Below, piece after piece: positions 50,315 through 59,780 of a stretch of DNA of 64,000 nucleotides. A program made the translations under genes and the position numbers. Positions within the stretch are counted from its first letter, which is position 1. Each line of letters starts with the position of its first letter. The notes under the pieces were generated by a model. It made no database searches. It had not been told where the DNA came from and saw only the letters and a program-made list of their open reading frames with translations. The DNA is from Bin22 sp965207275 (GTDB lineage Bacteria > Chloroflexota > Dehalococcoidia > Lucifugimonadales > UBA3495). The stretch is from NCBI GenBank assembly GCA_965207275.1, contig CBDBMH010000001.1:124001-188000 (forward strand). Direction: 5' to 3'.

Positions 50315-51100
50315 CTACTCGTCCCACTCCCCGTCAAAATCGGTGAGCTTGACGAATTCCATCGCGCCCTCTTCTTCCTCGTCCAGGTCGTCGCTGTCCA
50401 GGTAATTCAGCACTTTCTGGCTGGCCAGGGGCCTCCGCTCCGTCCTGTTGTTGGTGGGGAAGGAAGTGATGTTATGCAGGCTGGGGTGCCGGTAAGCCTC
50501 CCGAATGATGATGGACACGCTCCAGTCATTGATGCCAACCACGGCAGCCTCGTAGCGGTTGCCGCCGGCCATCAGGCGGGCCAGACGGGTAGCCAGCCTG
50601 GCCTCCACCCTGCCAAGGAATTCGCCATCCCGAACGTAGGCAAAAATGGCCTGGTTCTGGGCCACCAGGGTCACCGGCACGCCCGGCGCAACACTGGCCG
50701 GCATCTGGGCGCCGGCGGGCCGCTGCAGCACGGTGGTGCCGGACTTGCCGCTTTCCGCGATAAAGAACCTGGACAGGCCGCCGGATTGCCTGGCCTGTTT
50801 GGCCTCCAGCGGCGCGCTTTCCAGTTGTTCCAGCCGGGCCAGGTTCTTCTGGGCAATGTTGTTGTAGGGGACCTTCGCCACCACCTCTGCCAGCACCTCC
50901 CGGGCCTGGGAGTATTCGGCCAGCTCGATGTAGGCGTGGCCCAGTCGGTTCTTGGCATCGGTGTCATCGGGATAGAGAGTCAGAAGGGCCCGGTTGACCT
51001 CGGTAGCCCGCTGCCATTCGCCCTTCATGGCCAGGTCAATAGCCTCCTTGCTCCACTCACGTCTCAATCTGCTTTTGTTTGAAGTCTTTGTCGTCTGCAT
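50315..51100 (-). CDS. TPR-containing protein
   Basis: A 261-residue soluble protein. Residues about 15-85 carry two TPR-like units (AIDLAMKGEWQRATEVNRALLTLYPDDTDAKN, then RLGHAYIELAEYSQAREVLAEVV). Residues 95-205 form a second domain (VTLVAQNQAIFAYVRDGEFLGRVEARLATRLARLM). The C-terminus is highly acidic (DSDDLDEEEEGAMEF). The function is unknown; TPR units imply protein-protein contact. I started at the ATG at 51100 with GGGGGAG upstream. Confidence 0.75.
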   Translation of the reverse strand: MQTTKTSNKSRLRREWSKEAIDLAMKGEWQRATEVNRALLTLYPDDTDAKNRLGHAYIELAEYSQAREVLAEVVAKVPYNNIAQKNLARLEQLESAPLEAKQARQSGGLSRFFIAESGKSGTTVLQRPAGAQMPASVAPGVPVTLVAQNQAIFAYVRDGEFLGRVEARLATRLARLMAGGNRYEAAVVGINDWSVSIIIREAYRHPSLHNITSFPTNNRTERRPLASQKVLNYLDSDDLDEEEEGAMEFVKLTDFDGEWDE

Positions 51101-51302
51101 CGAAATATCTCCCCCAGAGAAAACCAAAAAATAGTAAATCCTGCCTAAGAACCTTCAACAAGAACCGTGTCTGCTTTGGTACAGCATTTACCCGGATAAG
51201 GTCAAGGCATTTTTATTGAAATTTAAAACAAGTCTTACATTTTGACCAAAGTCGGAGGCCCTGCCTGCTTGTCTTCCTCGGCTTACATTAAGTATAAGAA
51301 TA

Positions 51303-51328
51303 GCTTAGGTAATCAATATTACCTAAGC
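51303..51328. promoter_or_regulatory. Perfect inverted repeat in AT-rich spacer
   Basis: GCTTAGGTAAT-CAAT-ATTACCTAAGC, an 11-bp stem with a 4-base loop, in an AT-rich stretch between two leftward genes. It could be the terminator of the glycosyltransferase operon or an operator for the TPR gene; no strong T-run follows. Confidence 0.5.
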
Positions 51329-51360
51329 ATTACCGCAAATACTAATTTCGTAAAGATTAT

Positions 51361-52077
51361 TCACTTTTCGGACCGCAATCGCCAACGCACTCTTACGACA
51401 TCCCTTGCCATGGCCACGGCGTCCCTCAAGGGGCGCACCTTGCTGCCCTCCCGATAGTGCCAGTCAATGGCAACCTCCCTCACCGACAGGCCGGCCCGCC
51501 GCGCCAGGTAAAGAACCTCCACGTCGAAGGAAAAGCCCCATAGCTTCTGCCGCTCAAACAGGTCCGCCGTTGTCTCTCCTTTGAAGAGCTTGAACCCGCA
51601 CTGGGTGTCCCGGATACCGGGCAGCGCCAGAGCCCGGATCAACAGGTTGAACGCTCTCCCCATCATGTGTCGGAGGGCCGGCTCGCCGACGCGGCGGGAA
51701 TTGGTCAGTTCCCGCGAACCAACGAGAATATCCGCACCCTCAGCATCGGGGCCCAGGAACCGCCATATCTGTTCCACCGGCATGGACAGGTCGGCATCGC
51801 AAAGGAACCGGTAGACGCCCGTGGCTGTCAGCATTCCCTGCTGAACGGCCCAGCCCTTGCCCCGGTGCTCCAGGGACAGCAAGCGCACCCCGGAGTTTTC
51901 GCCGGCAAAGATGGAGACCAGTTGGCCGGTACCGTCGATGCTGCCATCGTCGGCCACCACGATTTCCCAGGAGTAGGACTGGACGGACAGATAGGCGTGG
52001 ATTTGTTCCAGCGTAGCTTCAATCCGCGATTCTTCGTTGTACGCCGGAATTACGACGGACAGATAGGGCTGGGTCAC
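51361..52077 (-). CDS. Family 2 glycosyltransferase, dolichyl-phosphate type
   Basis: A 238-residue GT2 enzyme: LSVVIPAYNEESRIEATLE at the N-terminus, ADDGSIDGT, CDADLSMP for the metal/sugar nucleotide site and DTQCGFKLF. The pattern resembles polyprenyl/dolichyl-phosphate beta-glucosyl or mannosyl transferases. No transmembrane segment is apparent. It lies 29 bases after lysC and is probably in the thrB-lysC operon, with no obvious metabolic link. Confidence 0.85.
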   Translation of the reverse strand: MTQPYLSVVIPAYNEESRIEATLEQIHAYLSVQSYSWEIVVADDGSIDGTGQLVSIFAGENSGVRLLSLEHRGKGWAVQQGMLTATGVYRFLCDADLSMPVEQIWRFLGPDAEGADILVGSRELTNSRRVGEPALRHMMGRAFNLLIRALALPGIRDTQCGFKLFKGETTADLFERQKLWGFSFDVEVLYLARRAGLSVREVAIDWHYREGSKVRPLRDAVAMARDVVRVRWRLRSEK

Positions 52078-52106
52078 GGGGCCTCCCTGCCGGGTGATGA
52101 AAGCCT

Positions 52107-53333
52107 TCAGTCTTCTTCGCCCAGTTGAAAACCCTCGTGCAGCAGTCGGACCGCCTCGGACACCTGGTCTTCCTTGATGATGCAGGAAATCCGTATCTCG
52201 GAAGTGGTTATCATGTCGATGTTTATGTTGCCCTCGGCCAGGATACGGAACATACGGGATGCGTACCCTGGCGTGTTCTGCATGCCCGATCCTACGACGT
52301 GGACCGATGCCAGGGTGGTGTCGCTGACTACCTCCGTCCCCCCGAGCTGGGAGAGAAGGCCCTGCACTTCGGCATGGGCCTGGGCCAGGTCGGACCGGTT
52401 GACGGTGAAGCTGATGTCGGTTATGCGCTCCACGCTGGTGTTCTGGACTATCGTGTCCACGTTGACGCCCCTCGCCGCCAGCGGCTCGAACAGGGCAGCC
52501 GCGATGCCGGGCCTGTCGGGCAGGGACCGGACGGTGATCTTGGCGATATTGGCCTGGTAAGCGATTCCCGTAACCTTGACCCGATTCTCTAGCTCTCTCA
52601 CTTTATCTACCCGGTGTATCAAAGTACCTGGCGCTTCCCCGAAACTGGAAGCCACGTAAATGGGTACGTTGTTGGCCTCCCCCAATTCGATGGACCGGGG
52701 ATGCATCTTTGCCCCGTAGCTGGCCAGTTCCAGCATCTCCTCGTAGCCGATTTCGGACAGCTTCCGCGCGTTGGGCACGATGCGCGGGTCGGCAGTATAA
52801 ATGCCGTCCACGTCGGTGTAAATGTCGCACCGATCGGCGCCCAGGGCAGCGGCAAGAGCCACGGCAGTAGTATCGGAACCGCCCCGGCCCAGGGTAGTTA
52901 TATCCATCTCCTCGGTAATGCCCTGGAACCCGGCAACAATAACCACCTTGCCGTCGGAAAGTTCGCTCTGCACCCGTCCCGGGTCGATGCTGAATATCCG
53001 GGCCCTGCCGTACATATCGTCAGTGCGGATGCCGGCCTGAAACCCGCTGAGGGTAATAGCATCATAGCCCAGGTTGCGCAGGGCCATGGTCAACAGGGTG
53101 CAGGACACCAGTTCGCCCGTGGAAAGCAGCAGGTCCAGCTCCCGGGGGGCAGGCTCTTCGGCGACGGTGTGGGCCAGGTCAATCAATTCGTCAGTGGTAT
53201 CGCCCATGGCCGAAGCCACGGCAACGATGCTGCGGCCTGAATCCTTGGCCCGGCCGATTCTCCGGGCAACATTGCCGATCTTCTCCGCGTCGGCAACGGA
53301 ACTACCACCATACTTTTGAACTACCAGTTCCAA
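52107..53333 (-). CDS. lysC: Aspartate kinase
   Basis: A 408-residue enzyme that phosphorylates aspartate, the first step to lysine, threonine and methionine. The N-terminus is VQKYGGSSVADAEKI, then FQGITEEMDITTLGRGGSDTTA and CDIYTDVDGIYTADPRIV. Two ACT domains at about 265-408 (SVERITDISFTVNRSD, ASVHVVGSGMQNTPGYASRM) suggest feedback control by lysine or threonine. It follows thrB by 71 bases in the same direction. Confidence 0.96.
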   Translation of the reverse strand: MELVVQKYGGSSVADAEKIGNVARRIGRAKDSGRSIVAVASAMGDTTDELIDLAHTVAEEPAPRELDLLLSTGELVSCTLLTMALRNLGYDAITLSGFQAGIRTDDMYGRARIFSIDPGRVQSELSDGKVVIVAGFQGITEEMDITTLGRGGSDTTAVALAAALGADRCDIYTDVDGIYTADPRIVPNARKLSEIGYEEMLELASYGAKMHPRSIELGEANNVPIYVASSFGEAPGTLIHRVDKVRELENRVKVTGIAYQANIAKITVRSLPDRPGIAAALFEPLAARGVNVDTIVQNTSVERITDISFTVNRSDLAQAHAEVQGLLSQLGGTEVVSDTTLASVHVVGSGMQNTPGYASRMFRILAEGNINIDMITTSEIRISCIIKEDQVSEAVRLLHEGFQLGEED

Positions 53334-53404
53334 TGTGACCAGGCCTCCAGGGGTCCTTGTTTTTCGCCTGTCACCGTCTGCGGCAGGCAGGACGGCTTTG
53401 AACT

Positions 53405-54334
53405 TTAGCCGCGGGTTACAACGTGGGCGCCCCTTGCCGTGGGACGGGTAATTTCCAGCCGGCCGGGCACGCCGGTCAGGCGGGCCGCCTCAAACATCTC
53501 GTAAGCCACCGTCATTTCCCTCCCACGAGTGAGGGCCAGCACCGTGGAGCCGCTGCCGGACAGAAACACACCCAACGCCCCCGCGTCTCTGGCGGCGGCA
53601 AAAATCAGCTTGATGGCCGGGAACAGGGGCTGGCGGTATGGCTGATGTAACTTGTCCTGGGTGGCCACGTCAAGGTATTCGGGCCGGTCCAGGGACATTC
53701 CGGCCACCAGCAGGGCCACCCGTCCCATGTTGAAAACGGCGTCGGCCACGGTGACCTGGCCCGGCAAGACCGCCCGGGCGTCGGCCGTGGCGATGCGGGC
53801 CTCGGGAATGAAAAGGACTGCCTGCATCTCTTCCGGCAACGGAATAGGGGCCGTGTATAGTTGGGGACCGTCGGATACCACCAGTTGCAGCCCTCCCAGC
53901 ATTGCCGCCGCCACGTTGTCGGGATGGCCCTCTATCGTGGCCGCCATCTCCAGCAACTCATTGGCGGAATAGTGGTTGCCGCACAGGCAATTGGCCGCCA
54001 CCAGGCCGCCGGCAATGGCCGCGGCGCTGCTGCCCATGCCCCGACTCAGGGGAATGACATTGTGGCAGCGGAGCCGCACGGGCGGCATTCCCAGGCCGGC
54101 CTCGTCGAACAGAAACCGCATGGCGCGAAAGGTAAGATTGCTGGCGTCGGCAGCCAGTTCGTCCACCCCCTCACCAGCAACCTCAACCCGGGACGCTTCC
54201 GTTGAACCTGCCGGCACAGGTATGACCTCAAGCCTGTTCCACAAGTCCAGGGCCATGCCAAGGCAATCAAACCCCGGGCCCAGGTTGGCCGTGGTCGCGG
54301 GGGCCATCACTTCAATTCGCTGAAAGTTGTCCAT
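53405..54334 (-). CDS. thrB: Homoserine kinase
   Basis: A 309-residue GHMP kinase: PATTANLGPGFDCLGMALDLW at the start, PLSRGMGSSAAAIAGGLVAAN for ATP phosphate binding and GVFLSGSGSTVLALT at the C-terminus. It phosphorylates homoserine for threonine synthesis. ATG at 54334 has a weak GGGG ribosome site; ATG at 54379 has none, so I prefer the shorter form. It is the first gene of a thrB-lysC-glycosyltransferase unit. Confidence 0.94.
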   Translation of the reverse strand: MDNFQRIEVMAPATTANLGPGFDCLGMALDLWNRLEVIPVPAGSTEASRVEVAGEGVDELAADASNLTFRAMRFLFDEAGLGMPPVRLRCHNVIPLSRGMGSSAAAIAGGLVAANCLCGNHYSANELLEMAATIEGHPDNVAAAMLGGLQLVVSDGPQLYTAPIPLPEEMQAVLFIPEARIATADARAVLPGQVTVADAVFNMGRVALLVAGMSLDRPEYLDVATQDKLHQPYRQPLFPAIKLIFAAARDAGALGVFLSGSGSTVLALTRGREMTVAYEMFEAARLTGVPGRLEITRPTARGAHVVTRG

Positions 54335-54678
54335 CGCGCCCCGTGGGATGGCTGAGTGTTCTGCAGGGACGGCCGTCATGTTTGATGATCGTTTTCGTCA
54401 ATGCACAGGGCCAAATCAGGCCCGGTTGATCTACGCGCCGGCCAGTTTCCGTGCAACGAAAAAGAATTATAGGAGCATTGGAGCAATAAAACAATCGGGC
54501 CATGGCGCGAGTTGTCTATTCCCGATCTTGGGGAAGAGTCTATGGGGCAGTCCGGCCGGAAAGCCCTTATCCAACGCTCGCATAAAGATGGCCGAACTTC
54601 ACTGGGTACGGGGCCAACCTGCGACAGGTTCGGGTTGGGTGGCGCCTTCGTCGTGATTTCTTTGCTACCGATCGCCGG
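54335..54678. other. Intergenic stretch upstream of thrB
   Basis: Contains the thrB upstream region and the end of the neighbouring glycosyltransferase unit. No gene or clear terminator was seen. Confidence 0.35.
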
Positions 54679-56046
54679 CTATTTCTCCCGCGGGGCGACA
54701 CCGTTGGGGTACATTTGCTCCAGGGCGGCGAAGGGGTCGCCCTTCCCATTGGCGGAGAAGGGGTAACCGGACGCCCGGCCGGTCGGCCATACGGACCGAA
54801 CGGCCGCCAGATAGTCCTGAGCCAGCCGGGGCAGCAGGAATTTCTCGCGTACCCGCTCCCGGGCAGCCTGGCCCATCCGCAGGCGCAAGCCCTCGTCCTG
54901 GAGCAACTGCACGATTCTCTCGCCGCATTCCCTGGAGTTGTTGACCAGGAAACCGCTGATTTCATCCTCAATCTGCGTCCGGATGCCTCCCACGTTGCCC
55001 CCGATTACGGGCTGCCCCTTCCACATGGCCTCGGTAACCGTCAGGCCAAATCCTTCCCGGGTGGACTTCTGCAGCACCACCAGGGAAGCGGTTTGGAAGG
55101 CGTTGACAATGCGGTCTATAGAGTCGGGAAGTCCCTCGGGATAAAAGTAGGCGTGGATGTCTGAATCATCGCCCGAGTATTCCTTAACGCTGTGAAGCAC
55201 ACCCAGGGCCTCCGGATCATCGGCAGCCTGGCTCAGGCCCAGCAGCGCCAGCTGAAGGCCAGGCGCCGACTCTCTTGCCTGGCGGAAGGCGTCTATTACC
55301 CCCCAGGGGTCTTTCCAGTAGTCAAAGCGGGAAACCTGGGTTACCAACGGTCGGCCGGGGTCAATGCCCATGGCCGAAACAATCCCCAGAGCCTCTTCCC
55401 TGGTCATGGTCGTGTTCTTGTCGGTCAGCGGATCGATAGATGGTGGTGTTATATAAACGGGATATCGCCCGACAATATCGTCGGGGACGAACTGGTCCAT
55501 GGAGAAGGCCAGGCCGTCATAGTAGGATGTCAGGGGAGCAAGCCTGTCCAGTGTCTCGGCGTTGGGCGCCGTCAGGTCAATGTGGCACACCCAGAACCGC
55601 AACTCTCCTTCCCTCTTGGGCAAGAGCATGGCCAGGGGCAGCAGCTGCGGGTCGTGAAAGAACCATACGTTGGCTTCCAGATCCCTGTCCTTTATGTCCT
55701 GGGCCACCTGCTCCATGCACTGGAAATACACTTCCAGTTCATCCCGGCTCAGCGAACCGGCAGACCCCTGGAGCAGATTGTGAATGCGCTTGGTAACCTG
55801 GAAGAATTGAGGCTCTTCAGGGCTGATCACGATGCGCTCGGTGGGCAGGCCCAGGGTGTTCATGAAGGGCACCAGCGACTGCAGGATTTCGGCCACGCCG
55901 CCGCCGGTAGCCGTGCTGTTGGCATGAACAAACCGCAGCCCCTGGAACTGGTCCGCCAGGCTGTGCAAGTTGTCCATTAGATGCTGGGGAAGAAGCGAAG
56001 CGTACCTTTGAATGGGGATTTCCGGATGGTTAACGCGAAGCAGCAT
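54679..56046 (-). CDS. GT4 glycosyltransferase, trehalose-synthase (TreT)-like
   Basis: A 455-residue two-lobed glycosyltransferase. The N-lobe has FVHANSTATGGGVAEILQSLVPF, the hinge TQVSRFDYWKDPWGVIDAFR, and the C-lobe carries EGFGLTVTEAMWKGQPVIGGNVGGI. The FVHANSTATGGGVAE opening is typical of TreT (nucleoside-diphosphate-glucose plus glucose to trehalose). A related sucrose or glucan synthase role is possible. I chose ATG at 56046 with AAAGG upstream because the TreT N-terminus starts near here. It ends with a poorly conserved tail (YPFSANGKGDPFAALEQMYP). Confidence 0.75.
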   Translation of the reverse strand: MLLRVNHPEIPIQRYASLLPQHLMDNLHSLADQFQGLRFVHANSTATGGGVAEILQSLVPFMNTLGLPTERIVISPEEPQFFQVTKRIHNLLQGSAGSLSRDELEVYFQCMEQVAQDIKDRDLEANVWFFHDPQLLPLAMLLPKREGELRFWVCHIDLTAPNAETLDRLAPLTSYYDGLAFSMDQFVPDDIVGRYPVYITPPSIDPLTDKNTTMTREEALGIVSAMGIDPGRPLVTQVSRFDYWKDPWGVIDAFRQARESAPGLQLALLGLSQAADDPEALGVLHSVKEYSGDDSDIHAYFYPEGLPDSIDRIVNAFQTASLVVLQKSTREGFGLTVTEAMWKGQPVIGGNVGGIRTQIEDEISGFLVNNSRECGERIVQLLQDEGLRLRMGQAARERVREKFLLPRLAQDYLAAVRSVWPTGRASGYPFSANGKGDPFAALEQMYPNGVAPREK

Positions 56047-56445
56047 TAGGAAGAATACCTTTGAGAGATTTATTGGCGCGGCCCAACATACGGGCGGCAA
56101 CAAAACGCGTCCATTATTCCACTGGTTGCCAAACCAAATCAATAACTCCAGGCCAACTTTTCGCAAATATACGTAAATACGGCCTTACGGATTCTACTTA
56201 ACGACTAGTCCGGTGGTAAGCGCCAACAACGAAACATAGGCAGAAGTAGCTGAATCTTCGCTGTATCAGGAGATTTTGCCGGATACCTGATGGAACTGGG
56301 CAGTGAGCAAGAAATAGCGCCGCAAAACCGGGGTTACCCAGCAATTAAATGGTGCACGGCGGCCGGCCGGCCTCGCACATAAAACTGCTGAAGACGCCAA
56401 TGGGACCTAAGCAGGGTCAGTTGAAGAATTGCGCCAAGAAGCCGG
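56047..56445. other. Gap between glmS and the TreT-like gene
   Basis: About 400 bases. Neither a gene nor a strong terminator can be defined. Confidence 0.35.
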
Positions 56446-58302
56446 CTATTCAACCGTTACCGACTTGGCCAGGTTACGGGGCTGGTCTACGTCGCAGCCC
56501 CGGTCCAGCGCGATATAGTAGGCCAGCAGTTGCAAGGGGATTGTGGCAAGCAGCGGGTATATGTAGTCAGGCGCCTCGGGCAGGTACAGCGCCTCGTCAA
56601 CTTCGGGGTCCAGTTCCCCGTCTCCCTCAGTCAACACCGCCAGCACCATGCCCCGCCGGGCCCGAACTTCACGAATGTTGCCGGCCATCTTGTCGTACAA
56701 CCCGTCCCGAGGGGCAAGGGCCAGGGTAGCCATGTTGCGGTCGATCAAGGCAATGGGCCCATGCTTCATCTCGCCGGCGGGGTAGCCCTCGGCATGGATG
56801 TAACTGATTTCCTTCAGCTTCAGGGCGCCCTCCTGGGCGATGGCTGAGTTGATTCCCCGGCCCAGGTACAGGAAGCTGTTGTAGCCGCTGAACTTCTGGG
56901 CCAGGGTCCGGTATCGAGACACGTCGGACAGCATCTCACCGATAAGGCGCGGGCACCGGGCCAGGTCGCGAATCAGGACAGAGCCTTCCTTCGAGGACAG
57001 CCTCCCCCTGACCTGTCCCAGGTAGATAGCCAGCAGGAACAGGATAGTCACGGAGGCGACAAAGGTCTTGGTGCTGGCGACACCGATTTCAATACCCGAC
57101 CCCATCAGCAGAGCGCCGTCGGCCAGGCGGGCGGCCTCGCTCTCCTCCGCGTTGCAGATGGCCAGGACCCTGGCGCCACGCTCCGAGGCGTCCTGCATGG
57201 CGGCAATGGTATCGGCCGTCTCCCCGGACTGGGTAATAGCCACCACCAGGGTTCGGGAGTCCAGATAGGGTTCCCGGTACCGGTACTCGGAGGCGCTCTC
57301 CACCTCGGCCGGCAGGCCGGCAAAGCGCTCCACCAGGTAACGGCCGGCCAGGGCCGCGTTCAGGCTGGTGCCGCAGCCCGTCAGGACCACCCGATGGAAC
57401 TCGCCGGTCTCAGCATCACTGAAGGGAAAGTCCGGCAGTTCCACTCGGCCGGCGTCAAAGTTCACCCGTCCCCTCAGGGCGCCGGCCACCGCCTGGGGCT
57501 GCTCCATAATTTCCTTCAGCATGAAGTGGCGGTAACCGCCCCGGTCCACCAGGGCATCCTGGGGAGAGACGGTGCGCATTTCCTTGTGGACGGCGTTGCC
57601 CGCGAGGTCGAACATTTCGACACCCTGGCGGGTTACCTGGGCCATCTCCCCGGGCTCCAGGTAGGCCACGGGGCCGGGCCGTTGGCGCAGGATGGGCAGG
57701 GCTGCCGGCAGGTCACTGCCCACGATGCCCTGGCCGTCCCGGTGGGCCACCACGATGCCACCGGCATGGCCCACGCGCAAAGCGCACAGCTTGTCAGGTT
57801 CCCTCCGGCACACGGCTGCAACGGCCTGGGAGCCTTCCAGGCGCCGCCCCATTTCGCGGAAAGCCACGGGGAAGGGCAGACCCTGGCTCAGGCCCTCTTC
57901 GATCAGGTGGGCGATAACCTCGGTGTCGGTCTCGGAAGAGAAGGTATGGCCCCGCTCCAGGAGGCCCCGCTTGAGTTCCAGGTAATTCTCGACAATGCCG
58001 TTGTGGACGACGGCAATCTGCCGGTGGCAGCCGGTCAGGGGGTGAGCGTTGGCGTCGGTGGGCGGGCCATGGGTGGCCCAGCGGGTGTGTCCCAGTCCCA
58101 CGGTGCCGTCGGGATAGTCGGCCTCGTCGCCCCGGGTCAAACCGTCAACCTTGCCAACCGTCTTGCGCAGGCGCAGTTGTCCGGCCCGATCAAGGACGGC
58201 AATCCCGGCGCTGTCGTAGCCCCGGTATTCCAGCCGCTGCAGGCCTTCCAGAACGATGGGCCAGGCGGCCTGGCTTCCGATATAACCTACTATTCCACAC
58301 AT
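56446..58302 (-). CDS. glmS: Glutamine-fructose-6-phosphate aminotransferase
   Basis: A 618-residue enzyme that makes glucosamine-6-phosphate for peptidoglycan and other amino sugars. The N-terminal glutaminase domain starts with catalytic cysteine 2 (CGIVGYIG) and has LGHTRWATHGPPTDANAHPL; two SIS domains follow (TGCGTSLNAALAG and GRGINSAIAQEGALKLKEISYIHAEGYPAGEMKHGPIALID). It ends in the invariant LAKSVTVE. No glmS ribozyme is recognised in the 172 bases to the next gene, only a small ACCGGC/GCCGGT hairpin. Confidence 0.97.
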   Translation of the reverse strand: MCGIVGYIGSQAAWPIVLEGLQRLEYRGYDSAGIAVLDRAGQLRLRKTVGKVDGLTRGDEADYPDGTVGLGHTRWATHGPPTDANAHPLTGCHRQIAVVHNGIVENYLELKRGLLERGHTFSSETDTEVIAHLIEEGLSQGLPFPVAFREMGRRLEGSQAVAAVCRREPDKLCALRVGHAGGIVVAHRDGQGIVGSDLPAALPILRQRPGPVAYLEPGEMAQVTRQGVEMFDLAGNAVHKEMRTVSPQDALVDRGGYRHFMLKEIMEQPQAVAGALRGRVNFDAGRVELPDFPFSDAETGEFHRVVLTGCGTSLNAALAGRYLVERFAGLPAEVESASEYRYREPYLDSRTLVVAITQSGETADTIAAMQDASERGARVLAICNAEESEAARLADGALLMGSGIEIGVASTKTFVASVTILFLLAIYLGQVRGRLSSKEGSVLIRDLARCPRLIGEMLSDVSRYRTLAQKFSGYNSFLYLGRGINSAIAQEGALKLKEISYIHAEGYPAGEMKHGPIALIDRNMATLALAPRDGLYDKMAGNIREVRARRGMVLAVLTEGDGELDPEVDEALYLPEAPDYIYPLLATIPLQLLAYYIALDRGCDVDQPRNLAKSVTVE

Positions 58303-58474
58303 GCAAACAAGGGCAACCGGGGTATCGAGACGCTACCGGATACCGGTGGATATTAACTCAAAGGGAGGGTAAATTGCCACCGGCAGAGGGCCGGTCAGGG
58401 TTTCCGTTCCTGCGGTTTCGACGTGGAACAGGGCAGACGCACCGGTCAGCCCGGCAGCGACCCCGAATCAATCC

Positions 58475-59470
58475 CTAGTTGGCTGTCCGGTCGATTGTGA
58501 CGGGGCGGTTGACTATGTCCATGATGGTCTGGGCCAGGGCCGCCGGGTCGTGTCGCAGGTAGACGCCCGATGCCAGCAGGGGGCCGGTGATGATCTCCCG
58601 GACCACCTGGCCGCACTCCTCCCGGTCCAGTTCCACGGGGTACTGTCGGTCGGTGGCATACCGCTCCAGCAGGCGCGGGGGCAGGGGGCTGTCGTTGAAC
58701 ACCAGGTAGTCCAGCAGTTCGCCGGTACCCAGGTAGTCCAGGAGCAGCTTGACGAAAGTTGAAGCCCGGAAGCCGTCGGACTCGCCGGGCTTGGTCATCA
58801 GGTTGCAGATGTGAATCTTGACGGCGCTGGAGGCGTTGATGGCCTCGGCCACGTCCTCCACCAGCAGGTTGGGCAGAACGCTGGTGTAGATGTCCCCGGG
58901 CCCCAGGATAATGGCGTCGGCCCGGGCGATGGCGTCCAGCACCGGCGGATAAACATAGGCCTTGGGGTCCAGCCAGATGTAGTCTATGCCCACATCCAGG
59001 TTTTCCCGGCGCAGGTCGATAACCGACTCCCCGGAAAGCTCCTGGCCATTTTCCAGCCGGGCCATCAGTGTGGAGTGGGTCAGGGTTACGGGCAGGACCG
59101 TTCCATTGATGCCCAGCAGTTGGGAGGCTTCCTCGATGGCCGAGATGGTGTTACCAGTCACCTCGGTAAGGACGGCCAGCAGCAGGTTGCCGAAGTTGTG
59201 CCCGGTCAGGCCGTTGCCCGATTTGAACCGGTAGTCGAAGAGGCGACGCATCAGGTTGGCCTGGGGAGATTCGGCCGACAGGGCCATCAGGCACTGCCGG
59301 ATGTCCCCCGGCGGCAGGTGGCCCATTTCCTCCCGCAGCCTGCCGGAACTGCCGCCGCTGTCGGTCATGGCCACCACGGCCGACAGGTTGCATTCCTGGT
59401 TGCGCAGCCCGGTGAGGGTGGTATGGTTGCCGGTGCCGCCACCGACCACCAGCACTTCCTTCCTGCTCAT
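58475..59470 (-). CDS. yvcK: YvcK/CofD-like protein (gluconeogenesis factor family)
   Basis: A 331-residue protein: VVGGGTGNHTTLTGLRNQ at the N-terminus, AVVAMTDSGGSSGRLREEMG, PPGDIRQCLMALS and GHNFGNLLLAVLTEVTGN. YvcK binds UDP-N-acetylglucosamine and affects cell wall synthesis and growth on gluconeogenic carbon; CofD homologues make F420, but this sequence matches the YvcK branch. It lies upstream of glmS, which supplies that sugar nucleotide, in the same direction; this is consistent with a wall-related role. Confidence 0.88.
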   Translation of the reverse strand: MSRKEVLVVGGGTGNHTTLTGLRNQECNLSAVVAMTDSGGSSGRLREEMGHLPPGDIRQCLMALSAESPQANLMRRLFDYRFKSGNGLTGHNFGNLLLAVLTEVTGNTISAIEEASQLLGINGTVLPVTLTHSTLMARLENGQELSGESVIDLRRENLDVGIDYIWLDPKAYVYPPVLDAIARADAIILGPGDIYTSVLPNLLVEDVAEAINASSAVKIHICNLMTKPGESDGFRASTFVKLLLDYLGTGELLDYLVFNDSPLPPRLLERYATDRQYPVELDREECGQVVREIITGPLLASGVYLRHDPAALAQTIMDIVNRPVTIDRTAN

Positions 59471-59780
59471 CCGTCCCTGACAACATTAGACCGCCGGTGC
59501 GTCACCGACGGCTGAGTTACTGAATATAGGGGAATTCGGGCTAGTATATGGACTGGGATTTCAGGGTGTCAAGGGCGCATTTGCCCTGCGTGAGGTTATC
59601 ATGATCGCGTCTTGTCCCATGCAATGCCTGGAGGAAGTCCTTGTGAATACTCTACATGATTCACGAGACACTTTCGCCTGGGCAATAGTTGGTTCCCACG
59701 CCGGCCCCTGTGCCTCCGCTTGAGGCACCCTGCCTTTACCGCTACAATGACTGGGAAGTTCTGACAGGCGATCATTGCTC
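59471..59780. other. Divergent spacer between yvcK and the mutase gene
   Basis: About 310 bases, presumably with both promoters. I could not define either promoter with confidence. Confidence 0.35.

Noticed and set aside
58303..58474. glmS ribozyme
   Set aside because: Only a 6-bp ACCGGC/GCCGGT hairpin is visible, and the ribozyme core is not recognisable.
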